In this document: piece by piece, positions 52,710 to 60,550 of the stretch | How positions within the stretch are numbered: the first letter of the stretch is position 1 | How the letters are laid out: every line of letters starts with the position of its first letter | Origin: Streptomyces prunicolor NBRC 13075 | GTDB taxonomy: Bacteria > Actinomycetota > Actinomycetes > Streptomycetales > Streptomycetaceae | DNA length: 64,000 nucleotides | NCBI RefSeq assembly: GCF_000367365.1 | Contig: NZ_BARF01000031.1 | Span: 124,001-188,000, forward strand | Direction: 5' to 3' | Position numbers and translations under genes: made by a program | The notes under the pieces: generated by a model | What the model saw: only the letters and a program-made list of their open reading frames with translations | Database searches by the model: none | What the model was told of the DNA's origin: nothing

Positions 52710-54341
52710 TCACGCCTCCTGAGCTGCGTACACTCCCGTTCCTCCCACATAGGTAAGCGCTACCTGCGTCTCCGCGATCTCCTCCGGCGGAGCGGCGAAC
52801 GGATCGCGGTCCAGGACCACCAGATCCGCCAACGCCCCCGCCGCGATGCGGCCCGTTTCGTCCAGGTGGTTCGCGTACGCCGAACCCGCGGTGTACGCCG
52901 TGATCGCCGCCGCGAGGTCGAGGCGCTCGCCCGGCAGGAACACTGGTCCCGCACCCCCGGGTTCGACCCGGTTGACCGCGACATGGATGCCCTGGATCGG
53001 GTCGGGACTGCTCACCGGCCAGTCGCTGCCCGCCGCGAGCGTGGCCCCGGACCGCAGCAGCGCCCCGAACGGGTACTGCCACAAGGCCCGTTGGGGTCCG
53101 AGGAACGGAATCGTCAGCTCGTCCATCTGCGGTTCGTGTGCGGCCCAGAGCGGTTGGATGTTCGCCACCGCGCCGAGGCGTGCGAAGCGCGCCACGTCGT
53201 CCGGGTGCACCACCTGAAGGTGCGCCAGGTGTGGTCGGGTGTCGCTCGTCCCGTTCGCGGCCCTTGCCGCCTCTACGGCGTCCAGCGCATCCCGCACCGC
53301 CCGGTCGCCCAGCGCGTGGAAGTGGCACTGGAAGCCGAGGGCGTCCAACTCGGTCACGTAGGCGGGGAGTTGCTTCGGGTCGATGAAGCTGGTGCCCCGA
53401 TTGGCCGTGGCGCAGCCGCACTTGTCGAGGTAGGGGTCGAGCAGGGCGGCCGTGCCGGTCTCTGCGACTCCGTCCAGCATCAGTTTCACGCTGCTGGCGC
53501 GGAAGCGGCCGTGGCTCAACTCGGCCCGCCGCTTGACCAGTTCGGGGATCTGCTCGGCTCCTCGCTCCCGGTCCCACCACAGGGCGCCGACGACCCGCGC
53601 GGTGAGCGAGCCGTCCCGGGCGGCGGCGAGGTACGCGTCCGACGGGTTGTCCATCCCGAGGAACTCCCCGACCAGCGCGTCCTGCCAGGCCGTGATGCCG
53701 AGCGCGTGCAGATGCCGTTGGGCGTGCAGCAGTGCGGCGAGGCGGTCGGCCTGGGTGGCCGGTGGCGTGAGTCGGCCGACCAGTTGCATCGCTCCTTCCT
53801 GGAGCGTCCCGGCCGGTTCTCCCTTCGCGTCCCGCTCGATCCGCCCGTCCACCGGATCGGGCATGTCCCTTGTGATGCCCGCGAGTTGGAGGGCTCGACT
53901 GTTGACCCAGGCGCCGTGATGGTCGCGGTTGGGCAGATACACCGGCCGGTCCGGTACGACCGAGTCCAGCAGCTCCTTCGTCGGCGTACCCCCCTCGAAC
54001 GCCTCCATCGACCACCCGCCCCCGGTGATCCACTCCCGCTCCGGATGCGCGTCGGCGTAGGCCCGTACAGCGGCGATGGTGTCCTCCGCCGTCTTGGCCC
54101 GCGTCAGATCGCACTGGGTCAGTTCCAGCCCCGCCGGCACCGGATGCACATGCGCGTCCTGGAACCCGGGCAAGAGCAACCGCCCTGCCAGATCGACGAC
54201 TTGGGTGCGCGGCCCGGCGAGCTCGTGCACCTCGGCATGGCCCACGGCGGTGATCCGGTCGCCGGTGACGGCCACGGCGGTCGCGGTGCGGCCCTCGGGG
54301 GTGAGGACGGGGCCGTTGGTGAAGAGGAGGTCTGCGTGCAT
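52710..54341 (-). CDS. YtcJ-like amidohydrolase
   Basis: 543 residues, amidohydrolase superfamily (PF07969 type). Metal ligands QDAHVHP at the first strand, FHALGD (His in barrel), LAHLQ and SDWPVSSPDP near the end, with a small beta-sandwich at both termini (LLFTNGPVLTPEGRT; LADLVVLDRDPF). Relatives are formamide or N-acyl amidohydrolases of unknown substrates. The APC permease stop lies 22 bases upstream on the same strand, so permease and hydrolase form a nutrient operon now broken by phage DNA. Confidence 0.88.
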   Translation of the reverse strand: MHADLLFTNGPVLTPEGRTATAVAVTGDRITAVGHAEVHELAGPRTQVVDLAGRLLLPGFQDAHVHPVPAGLELTQCDLTRAKTAEDTIAAVRAYADAHPEREWITGGGWSMEAFEGGTPTKELLDSVVPDRPVYLPNRDHHGAWVNSRALQLAGITRDMPDPVDGRIERDAKGEPAGTLQEGAMQLVGRLTPPATQADRLAALLHAQRHLHALGITAWQDALVGEFLGMDNPSDAYLAAARDGSLTARVVGALWWDRERGAEQIPELVKRRAELSHGRFRASSVKLMLDGVAETGTAALLDPYLDKCGCATANRGTSFIDPKQLPAYVTELDALGFQCHFHALGDRAVRDALDAVEAARAANGTSDTRPHLAHLQVVHPDDVARFARLGAVANIQPLWAAHEPQMDELTIPFLGPQRALWQYPFGALLRSGATLAAGSDWPVSSPDPIQGIHVAVNRVEPGGAGPVFLPGERLDLAAAITAYTAGSAYANHLDETGRIAAGALADLVVLDRDPFAAPPEEIAETQVALTYVGGTGVYAAQEA

Positions 54342-54363
54342 GGTTCGTATCCTTGCGGGGTTG

Positions 54364-55590
54364 TCAGGAGGTGGCGAGCAGCTGCGGGGCGTCGGCGTCC
54401 GTGCCTTCGCCCGAGTGGAAGTACGGCGATCTGCGCACCCACTTCGCCCACGCGGCGGCCAGGAAGCCGGACGCGATCATCGCCAGCGGGGTGAGCAGCA
54501 GGAACCAGCCGTTGTCCGCGCTGACTTCGAGGTGATCGGTGGACGTGTAGAAGGACCAGCAGAGGTAACCGCCCAGTGCCAGAAGGGAGATGGCGCTCAG
54601 TGTGGGCAGGACGACCGCGCGTACGCCCTGCCGCCAGTCCTCTCGGAGGAGCGAACGGAAACGGACGGCTGCGGCCAGGGCGGTCAGGGCGTAGGAGAGC
54701 GCTACGACGATTCCAACGGCGTTCACCGTGGCCATGATCATGTCGGCGAGGCGGGGTATCACCAGCGCGAGTGCCGCAACTGCCGTTGCCAGCGCGCCGA
54801 TCAGCAGGGTGCCGAGGGCCGGAGTGCCGTAGCGGGCGCTGACCTTTCCCCAGACCGGGCCGAGGGTGCGGTCGCGGCTCATCGCGAACATGCCTCGGGC
54901 GGTGGGGATGACGCCGGCCTGGAGCGAGGCGACCGCCGAGAACATCAGGGCGACCAGGGGGAGCGCGGCCAGGGGCTGGGAGGCGAGGCGGTCGCCGAAG
55001 TACGCCAGGCCCTGGGCGCCGTGGCCCGCCAACTCGCCCTCGGACAGCACCCGTTGGAAGGCGATCGAGCCGAGCAGGAACAGGCCCAGCATGGTCACCA
55101 GGGTGATGAGCCCGGCCCGGGACGCGTCGCGTGGGTCGCGTACCTCCTCGTTCACGGTGAACGCGGCCTCGAAGCCCCAATAGCAGAACACCGACAGCAG
55201 CAGGCCCTGCGCGAGCGCCGACGCCGAGGGGATCGCGAACGGGTCGAACCAGCTCAGGCTGAAGGCGTGCGGGCCGGTGACGATGCCGTAGCCGCAGAAG
55301 CCGAGCAGGACGACGTACTCGAAGATCAGCAGTCCGGTCTGGAGGCGGGCGGCGGTGCGGACGCCGGTGATCGCGGTGAGCGTGACGGCGACCAGGATCA
55401 CGATGCCCACGGCGGTTGTCTGTGCCGTCGAGCCCGGGTCGAGGGTGAGGCCGCCCGCCTCGTGCACTCCGGCCTCTCCGGCGAGCTGGATCATGGCCGA
55501 GCCGGTGACCGCCGTGGTGTACGCGAGGAACGCGATCGTCGCCACGGTTTTGAACTTTCCTGCGGATGATACCCCGCCAGTTGGCGCCAT
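54364..55590 (-). pseudogene. APC-family permease, 5'-truncated at the phage junction
   Basis: About 390 residues of an amino-acid/polyamine permease remain: roughly ten membrane helices (for example VFCYWGFEAAFTVNEEVRDP, a typical TM6 loop). A full APC protein has twelve, so about 100 N-terminal residues are missing. The homology starts at KFKTVATIAFLAYTTAVTG near 55560. Upstream, the DNA turns to low GC and gives a short phage-derived segment MAPTGGVSSAG with ATG 55590 and GAGGGG before it, which could allow a fusion product. Without TM1-2, transport is unlikely. Confidence 0.75.
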
Positions 55591-55600
55591 GAACCCCTCA
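55545..55600. other. probable attachment-site junction of the prophage
   Basis: The permease frame and the high GC content both end in this short interval, and low-GC phage DNA starts. The exact crossover cannot be fixed without the other end of the element. Confidence 0.45.
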
Positions 55601-55651
55601 TAGCTCAACTCATACGGCAGGGGGTCTAACCCCAGCTCAGCACCCCTATCA

Positions 55652-55688
55652 AGAGCCTCATCAGAGTCCGGTACTCCGATGGGGCTCT
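55652..55688. terminator. imperfect hairpin near the prophage border
   Basis: AGAGCCTCATCAGAGT (55652-55667) and ACTCCGATGGGGCTCT (55673-55688) form a 16-bp stem with one G-T pair and one mismatch around loop CCGGT. Possible transcription terminator of phage transcripts in either direction. Confidence 0.5.
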
Positions 55689-55780
55689 CGCTATGTCTAG
55701 ATCCTTTAGAACCTTGTTTGGCATCGAGACGGTTAGTTGTGCTAGCCCTTAAGAAGCGACTTGCGGAAAGCGGTACAGGC

Positions 55781-55825
55781 ATTAGCCGATATAATATCTA
55801 TTAGCGAATATAGATAGGAGGCGAC
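55781..55825 (+). promoter_or_regulatory. phage cassette promoter and operator-like repeats
   Basis: TATAAT at 55790-55795 is a perfect -10; no good -35 is seen. ATTAGC occurs at 55781 and 55800, 19 bases apart. TATCTAT (55795-55801) and ATAGATA (55810-55816) are inverted around TAGCGAAT. Ribosome site GGAGG (55817-55821). Tandem and inverted repeats here suit binding by the ribbon-helix-helix protein just downstream. Confidence 0.55.
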
Positions 55826-56002
55826 ATGCCTAAATCACGGGCCAAAGTGCCCAAGTTAAAGAGCTTCATGTTAGCCGAGGAAGATGTGAACAACCTCGAC
55901 GAGTTAGCCCAGAAGCGAGACACATCACAAAGTGAAGTCATCCGGACTGCACTACGACAGCACTTCGTAAACAGCGGCCTAACCGTAACTGTCAGGGAGT
56001 AA
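55826..56002 (+). CDS. ribbon-helix-helix (CopG/Arc-type) DNA-binding protein
   Basis: 58 residues. KSFMLAEEDVNNLDELAQKR gives strand and helix A, and TSQSEVIRTALRQHFVNSG helix B of the Arc/CopG fold. GGAGG lies four bases before ATG 55826. Such proteins repress their own operon. Three leucine codons are TTA. First gene of the phage accessory cassette. Confidence 0.8.
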   Translation: MPKSRAKVPKLKSFMLAEEDVNNLDELAQKRDTSQSEVIRTALRQHFVNSGLTVTVRE

Positions 56003-56006
56003 TCCC

Positions 56007-56135
56007 ATGGGACTGATCTTCTTAGCCTTACTGATCCCGGGCATCATTCACGGACTAATCAAGGCATTCATCACGGTAGACAAGCTCAACGACTATGTGA
56101 CAGCCGTAGGGAAACTAGATATGAAGCGGGAGTAA
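56007..56135 (+). CDS. small single-helix membrane protein
   Basis: 42 residues: MGLIFLALLIPGIIHGLIKAF is hydrophobic with Gly/Pro, then a short charged helix ending KRE. GGGAG precedes ATG 56007. It lies between the RHH and Mom-like genes with only 2-4 bases of spacing. Two TTA codons. Could act as a phage membrane factor (holin-like, exclusion or anchor), with no sequence proof. Confidence 0.55.
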   Translation: MGLIFLALLIPGIIHGLIKAFITVDKLNDYVTAVGKLDMKRE

Positions 56136-56137
56136 TC

Positions 56138-56785
56138 ATGGACGATGGCCCCTTACTGCCAAGCCTCGTCGACCGATTGGAGGTACGACCGATGCACTCC
56201 AAGGAAGCAAGAGAGTTAGCCGAGAAGCGACACTATATGCATCGCAAGCCGCAAGTCTCTTATGCGTTCGGCCTCTATCAAGACGGCTCGGTAGTTGGGG
56301 TCGTCGTCTACGGAACCCCGGCTAGCCGACACCTACAGATAGGCGCCTGCCCGTCCGACCCCTCACTAGTGACCGAACTGAACCGCGTATGGGTGGCCGA
56401 CCACATGCCAGCCAATACAGAGTCCTGGTTCATCTCTCGCACACTCAAGTTGATACCGCCCCGGATCGTTGTCTCATACGCAGATACCGTTCAGGGGCAC
56501 ATGGGCTACATGTACCGAGCCCTCAACTTCAGGTATGCGGGATGGACCGACATGGAGAGGCGCACACCAAGATACGACTACATACCGGCTGACCCGTCGG
56601 CACATACCCGCGACGCTTTCCGTAACGGATACAAAGAGAAGGTTCGCCGTAGACCCAAGGTCAAGTACTGGACGGCTACTGGCAACAAGCGAGAGCGATT
56701 ACAGCTCTATGACTTATGCGCTTGGCCGAGTCTTGATTGGCACAAGCTCCCACCACCTACCGAACACCTTCACCATAAGCTCTAA
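56138..56785 (+). CDS. Mom-like DNA modification protein
   Basis: 215 residues. KRHYMHRKPQVSYAFGLYQD, GVVVYGTPASRHLQIG, ELNRVWVADHMPANTESW and VVSYADTVQGHMGYMYRALN reproduce the block order of phage Mom-like proteins, a GNAT-type acyltransferase fold that in Mu modifies adenine so that host restriction enzymes fail. The C-terminal part (RRRPKVKYWTAT) is basic. It differs from canonical Mu Mom in length and tail, so specificity is open. Four TTA codons. GGGAG precedes ATG 56138. Confidence 0.72.
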   Translation: MDDGPLLPSLVDRLEVRPMHSKEARELAEKRHYMHRKPQVSYAFGLYQDGSVVGVVVYGTPASRHLQIGACPSDPSLVTELNRVWVADHMPANTESWFISRTLKLIPPRIVVSYADTVQGHMGYMYRALNFRYAGWTDMERRTPRYDYIPADPSAHTRDAFRNGYKEKVRRRPKVKYWTATGNKRERLQLYDLCAWPSLDWHKLPPPTEHLHHKL

Positions 56786-56796
56786 GGAGAATAAAA

Positions 56797-57108
56797 ATGA
56801 CATACATTACCAACTGGATTCCGATCACCTCCGACGGCATAGCAATAGAGGCCCTCGTATCCATGCCATATTTCGGAGCCCCTTTAGCGCATCACGAAAA
56901 AGATAAAGGACTAGCCTTCGAACCCGCCGTAATCAAGTTCCGCAAAATCAATATCGGGGTTAAGTATGGAGTGCGCTATCGAATCCCCGTCCAGTGCCTG
57001 GACAACGAAAAATCATTCCTGACCTACTTCACACACCAGGCAAAGCAATTCGCGGCGACATGGCAATCATTCGAATTGCCCGATGGCATCTATCCCGAGA
57101 TCTCATGA
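56797..57108 (+). CDS. phage protein of unknown function
   Basis: 103 residues, unrecognised. A strand-rich protein with aromatic residues (WIPITSDGIAIEALVSMPYF, YFTHQAKQFAATWQSFELPD). AAGGAG precedes ATG 56797. Its stop overlaps the next start (ATGA, 57105-57108), so it is part of the same operon. Confidence 0.6.
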   Translation: MTYITNWIPITSDGIAIEALVSMPYFGAPLAHHEKDKGLAFEPAVIKFRKINIGVKYGVRYRIPVQCLDNEKSFLTYFTHQAKQFAATWQSFELPDGIYPEIS

Positions 57109-57242
57109 ATCCTCTAGAGATTTGGGCCGAACCGGATACCGACGAACCCGATAACGAAAGCTGGGTCCCGCTCGATAGCGAGACCCGTGACATTGAACTA
57201 CATCTGATGTACCTAGCCGAGAAAGAAGACCGTGAACACTAA
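57105..57242 (+). CDS. small acidic phage protein
   Basis: 45 residues, rich in Asp and Glu (IWAEPDTDEPDNESW, DIELHLMYLAEKEDREH). ATG overlaps the previous stop. The 3' end overlaps the lipoprotein start by 11 bases. Highly acidic small phage proteins often mimic DNA or block host proteins, but nothing here proves that. Confidence 0.5.
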   Translation: MNPLEIWAEPDTDEPDNESWVPLDSETRDIELHLMYLAEKEDREH

Positions 57243-57615
57243 GCGTGCACTGGCTACAGTCCTGCTATGCCTGGTTGCTGTAGCCGGTTGCGGCAGGGGT
57301 AGCGAGAGCGCCCCTCAGAATTCGCATACGACCGCCTCTAGCCCCCGGGTGGCAGCAGTGGACACAGAGCCTAGCCCTACACCGACAACGTCTCAGAGAA
57401 GCGAAGAGGCTTTTCTCGTAGTAGCCCGAACCCAACCCATGGCATACGGAGTGCCGGACTCAAATCTCATTGCCCTGGGTGACTCGGTATGTGGGGCCCT
57501 CAATCGAGGGGTAACCGATACCGAGGTAATGGCCACGCTGGAACAGACCTACGACTATGAGACGTCAGGACACATACTCGCCGCATCCCGAGCATTCCTC
57601 TGCCCGGATAGCTAA
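57232..57615 (+). CDS. phage-encoded lipoprotein, DUF732-like
   Basis: 127 residues from GTG 57232. Signal and lipobox VAGC (Cys at about 20), then a Ser/Thr/Pro linker (residues 22-60) and a small domain with two Cys (SVCGALNRG, FLCPDS) as in DUF732 proteins. A surface lipoprotein inside a prophage cassette resembles superinfection-exclusion proteins. Role unproven. Confidence 0.7.
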   Translation: MNTKRALATVLLCLVAVAGCGRGSESAPQNSHTTASSPRVAAVDTEPSPTPTTSQRSEEAFLVVARTQPMAYGVPDSNLIALGDSVCGALNRGVTDTEVMATLEQTYDYETSGHILAASRAFLCPDS

Positions 57616-57629
57616 CCTAAAGGAGTCAT

Positions 57630-57797
57630 ATGAATATCGGTCACAAAGAAATCCTCACCGTATACCGCAAGAACAATGAAGAGCTTTCGTATCAGGTTAT
57701 CTGCATGCGATTAGCCATCGAACAACTGGAAGCCGCCAACCAGGATCTAGAGCGGCAGCTAGCCGCAGCACAGACCACAACAGACGACAGCGAATAA
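57630..57797 (+). CDS. small helical phage protein
   Basis: 55 residues; mostly one amphipathic helix (MRLAIEQLEAANQDLERQL), probably a coiled coil. AAAGGAG precedes ATG 57630. One TTA codon. Last gene before the terminator. Confidence 0.6.
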   Translation: MNIGHKEILTVYRKNNEELSYQVICMRLAIEQLEAANQDLERQLAAAQTTTDDSE

Positions 57798-57825
57798 CAA
57801 AGGCGCCCCATGAGGGCGCCTTTGT
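57797..57825. terminator. bidirectional terminator of cassette and tail genes
   Basis: ACAAAGGCGCCC (57797-57808) and GGGCGCCTTTGT (57814-57825) form a perfect 12-bp stem with loop CATGA. T-runs follow in both directions (ends of the stem). It lies between convergent stops at 57797 and 57828. Confidence 0.9.
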
Positions 57826-57827
57826 CG

Positions 57828-59309
57828 TTATGCCACTCGGCGAAGTAACAGTCCCGAATCCGCTTGGAGAACCGTTGTGCCGGTACTGGCGTTCGTGGTG
57901 AACGTCAGGGTTCCGGCCGTGCTCGATGTTTTCAGGATTCCAGTGAAGAAGCACATACGCACCGATGCACTTGCAGCATATGTGTTGTTGGTGGCACCGA
58001 GAGTCGAACTGTAATCGGTTGATGTAGTGGTGTCGTTCCACTTCATTGTTGCCCCAGACGGTCCCGTCCATGACGGGGTCCAGGTTCCCGATGTGTTCTG
58101 AGCAATGATCTGCACGTCTATCCAATACTCTGCATTAGCCGCAACGGACAGGAGCAATTGAGTTGATGCCGTCTGAGCCGTTGCCGCAATGTTCTGATTG
58201 GAGGTGGACCGCACATAGCTGACAGAACCGATACCCGTGACCGACAGATTGCCGCCGACCGTCACGTTACCCGTAGCAGCAATATTACCCGTCGCCGCTA
58301 TCGCAGCGGCATTCACTGTTCCCGTGAAGGTAGGTGATGCAATGTTGGCTTTTAGGTCGAGCGCTGTTTGCTGTGCCGTACTCACCGGCTTACCTGTATC
58401 AGCGGTGTTATCCACGTTACCCAAGCCGACCATCGACTTCGTAATGCCGCCCACAGTCCCGGTAAAGGTGGGCGAAGCGAGATTCGCTTTGAGGTCTAAG
58501 GCAGTCTGTTGAGCAGTGCTCACAGGCTTGCCGGTATCCGATGTGTTGTCGACGCTACCGAGCCCCACCATGGACTTGGTAACACCGCTCACGGTTCCCG
58601 TGAACGTAGGGCTTGCCTTAGGCGCCAAGAGTGCTTCCGCACCTGTAGCCCTCGCCGACTCGTTATCGACGTATGTCTTAGTAGCCGCATGCAGTCCAGT
58701 GGTCGGGGCGCCGGACAATGTGAGAGCCCCGGTAAGGGTTCCACCAGACAGGGGGAGATAGCCGCTCGAACCTCCGCCTCCGTTAGCTACGGCATCATCT
58801 ACATATTTCTTGGTGGCAGCGTGCAGGTTATTGACCGGGGCCCCGGACAGGGTAAGGGCTCCAGTCATTGTGTCGCCGGATACGTTGACGTAGGTCGCCG
58901 ACAGGTCTACCGCACCGTTTTGACCATCAACGGATGTAACGCCATAGGTCCTTTGCTCGGCACCACCAGGGCGGTTAGTAACCAAATCGCCTGCCCAGAA
59001 GGGACCGCCTGAGGCAGGAACAATGATGTAGTAGTTGTTACCTCCGATAAGCCTTGATGATTGACCTTCCGTGATACGCCATAGCGAGTCACCCCACTCG
59101 GTATCGATAGCCGAGTTCGGGTAAAGATCGATAGACCAGGTGTTGTCTCCGTTCACGCGAACGGAGACAAGCCCGACAATCTCTGTCTCATCTTCATCAA
59201 CGAATCCGACACGTTGTGTGCCGTCGAGGTCAGTCAAGGTCGCGGTAATCACGAAGTCTGAAAGCCGGGCATCCCCTAGCCAGGTGCCATTGATAGTTTG
59301 CTTAGCCAT
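57828..59309 (-). CDS. phage tail fibre/tip protein with internal repeats
   Basis: 493 residues. An N-terminal strand-rich domain (MAKQTINGTWLGDARLSDFV ...), then tail-fibre-type repeats (GALTLSGAP, HAATKKYVDDAV), followed by two 46-residue repeats starting SPTFTGTV at 58613 and 58475 and a partial third, and a beta-rich C-terminus likely to bind the host surface. The two repeats are nearly identical in protein but differ at many synonymous positions. Last gene of the leftward tail block. Confidence 0.85.
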   Translation of the reverse strand: MAKQTINGTWLGDARLSDFVITATLTDLDGTQRVGFVDEDETEIVGLVSVRVNGDNTWSIDLYPNSAIDTEWGDSLWRITEGQSSRLIGGNNYYIIVPASGGPFWAGDLVTNRPGGAEQRTYGVTSVDGQNGAVDLSATYVNVSGDTMTGALTLSGAPVNNLHAATKKYVDDAVANGGGGSSGYLPLSGGTLTGALTLSGAPTTGLHAATKTYVDNESARATGAEALLAPKASPTFTGTVSGVTKSMVGLGSVDNTSDTGKPVSTAQQTALDLKANLASPTFTGTVGGITKSMVGLGNVDNTADTGKPVSTAQQTALDLKANIASPTFTGTVNAAAIAATGNIAATGNVTVGGNLSVTGIGSVSYVRSTSNQNIAATAQTASTQLLLSVAANAEYWIDVQIIAQNTSGTWTPSWTGPSGATMKWNDTTTSTDYSSTLGATNNTYAASASVRMCFFTGILKTSSTAGTLTFTTNASTGTTVLQADSGLLLRRVA

Positions 59310-59320
59310 GAGATACCCCC

Positions 59321-60154
59321 TTATAAGACGTACGTTGCAGTGACGGATACGTTTCCGCCACTGGCAAGGGACGCTGTGGGAGACATGGACTTGATAGTGA
59401 TTGTGCCGTCCGAAGCGATAGTCGCCGCTCCGTCTGCCGTTCCACCCTTATCGAAGCAGCCCAATACTGTATCGGCGGGAATATAGCCTGAAGGCAGCGT
59501 GGCAATCAACGTGTCTGCAATGTTGCCGGTACTGTCCGCTGTGATCGTGCTACCGGTTCGAGTGACGATGACTTTGATAGAGCAGATACCGCACGATTTA
59601 CGAGCGGCAAAGGCATTCGCACTGAAGCCTGTTGCGACGGTAAGGCCAGAGGTAGTTGTCTCGGTCAGAGCGGTGAATACGTCATCGGTCTTCAAAATGT
59701 TGGCAGCGGAGCGGTACAAGTTCACGTCACGTGTAGCCGAGCCGGAACCCCACTGCAACATACCGTCCGCACGAAGACGAAAGCGGTCGACGCTATCGCC
59801 GGATACAAAAGCGGCAAGCTTGTCGTTACCGCTAGCAGATGCCGAGAGGTTGACCATTCCAGTACCGGAGATAGTCAGATTACTGAGTGCTGTGCCGACG
59901 ATGATTTGTGACCACGAACCGGATACCGGCGCCGAGCCATTAGAGACATAGCAGTTACCGGTATCTGTCTCACGGACGACAAGCCCCTCCCATACAGGAG
60001 AGATAGCATTACGTGCTGTGGCGTTAGCCACCACACGGAACCCAATATTCGTGTCAATCTTGTCGAGGTTGTTGTTCAACTGAGTGGCGACGTTAACGGA
60101 CTCTCCTGTTGTAGCAGGCTTCAAGAGACCTAATCGCGTTGTGGTTGTGCTCAT
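59321..60154 (-). CDS. phage minor structural (tail) protein
   Basis: 277 residues, Thr/Ser/Gly/Ala-rich and strand-rich (NLTISGTGMVNLSASASGND). MSTTTTRLGLLKPATTGES resembles the start of tail-tip or fibre accessory proteins. Exact role unknown. Eleven bases upstream of the fibre gene. Confidence 0.7.
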   Translation of the reverse strand: MSTTTTRLGLLKPATTGESVNVATQLNNNLDKIDTNIGFRVVANATARNAISPVWEGLVVRETDTGNCYVSNGSAPVSGSWSQIIVGTALSNLTISGTGMVNLSASASGNDKLAAFVSGDSVDRFRLRADGMLQWGSGSATRDVNLYRSAANILKTDDVFTALTETTTSGLTVATGFSANAFAARKSCGICSIKVIVTRTGSTITADSTGNIADTLIATLPSGYIPADTVLGCFDKGGTADGAATIASDGTITIKSMSPTASLASGGNVSVTATYVL

Positions 60155-60178
60155 TTACTGGCCTCCTAAAGCCTGTCG

Positions 60179-60550
60179 TTACTTAGGTGTTCGGGTATCG
60201 GCGTTATTCTTTTTCTTGAAGTCTTCGACCTTCTGTCGCCAGAGCTTCGGTTTGCTCTTCAGCTCTTCGAGAATGTCCTGCCCGACAGGAGTGAGATCTC
60301 CGCGAAGATCTGCAATCTGCACTCCGCAACGGCCGCAGATACATTTCAGCGTGCCATCGGCTTGGACATAGAGAGTGTTCTGAAATCCGATACCCTCTAC
60401 CGGGCATCCATCTGTACCGCAAACCGCAATAGCAGTAACCGAAGGCCACTCTCCCTTTTCAGGGTCCGGCCAGGTGCCATCGGCCTTCTCTGTGGGCTTA
60501 CCCACCTTGGTCACCGCAGATTGCAGCGTCTTATCCATCCTCAATCCCAT
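60179..60550 (-). CDS. phage protein with Cys-pair zinc-ribbon-like motif
   Basis: 123 residues. Four or more Cys in CGTDGC and CICGRCG look like a small zinc ribbon; the C-terminus is charged and helical (LEELKSKPKLWRQKVEDFKK). The stop codon of this gene lies at 60179, and its start overlaps the preceding gene's stop as TAATG (60552-60548), so translation is coupled. An ATG at 60538 is an alternative start. Confidence 0.65.
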   Translation of the reverse strand: MGLRMDKTLQSAVTKVGKPTEKADGTWPDPEKGEWPSVTAIAVCGTDGCPVEGIGFQNTLYVQADGTLKCICGRCGVQIADLRGDLTPVGQDILEELKSKPKLWRQKVEDFKKKNNADTRTPK

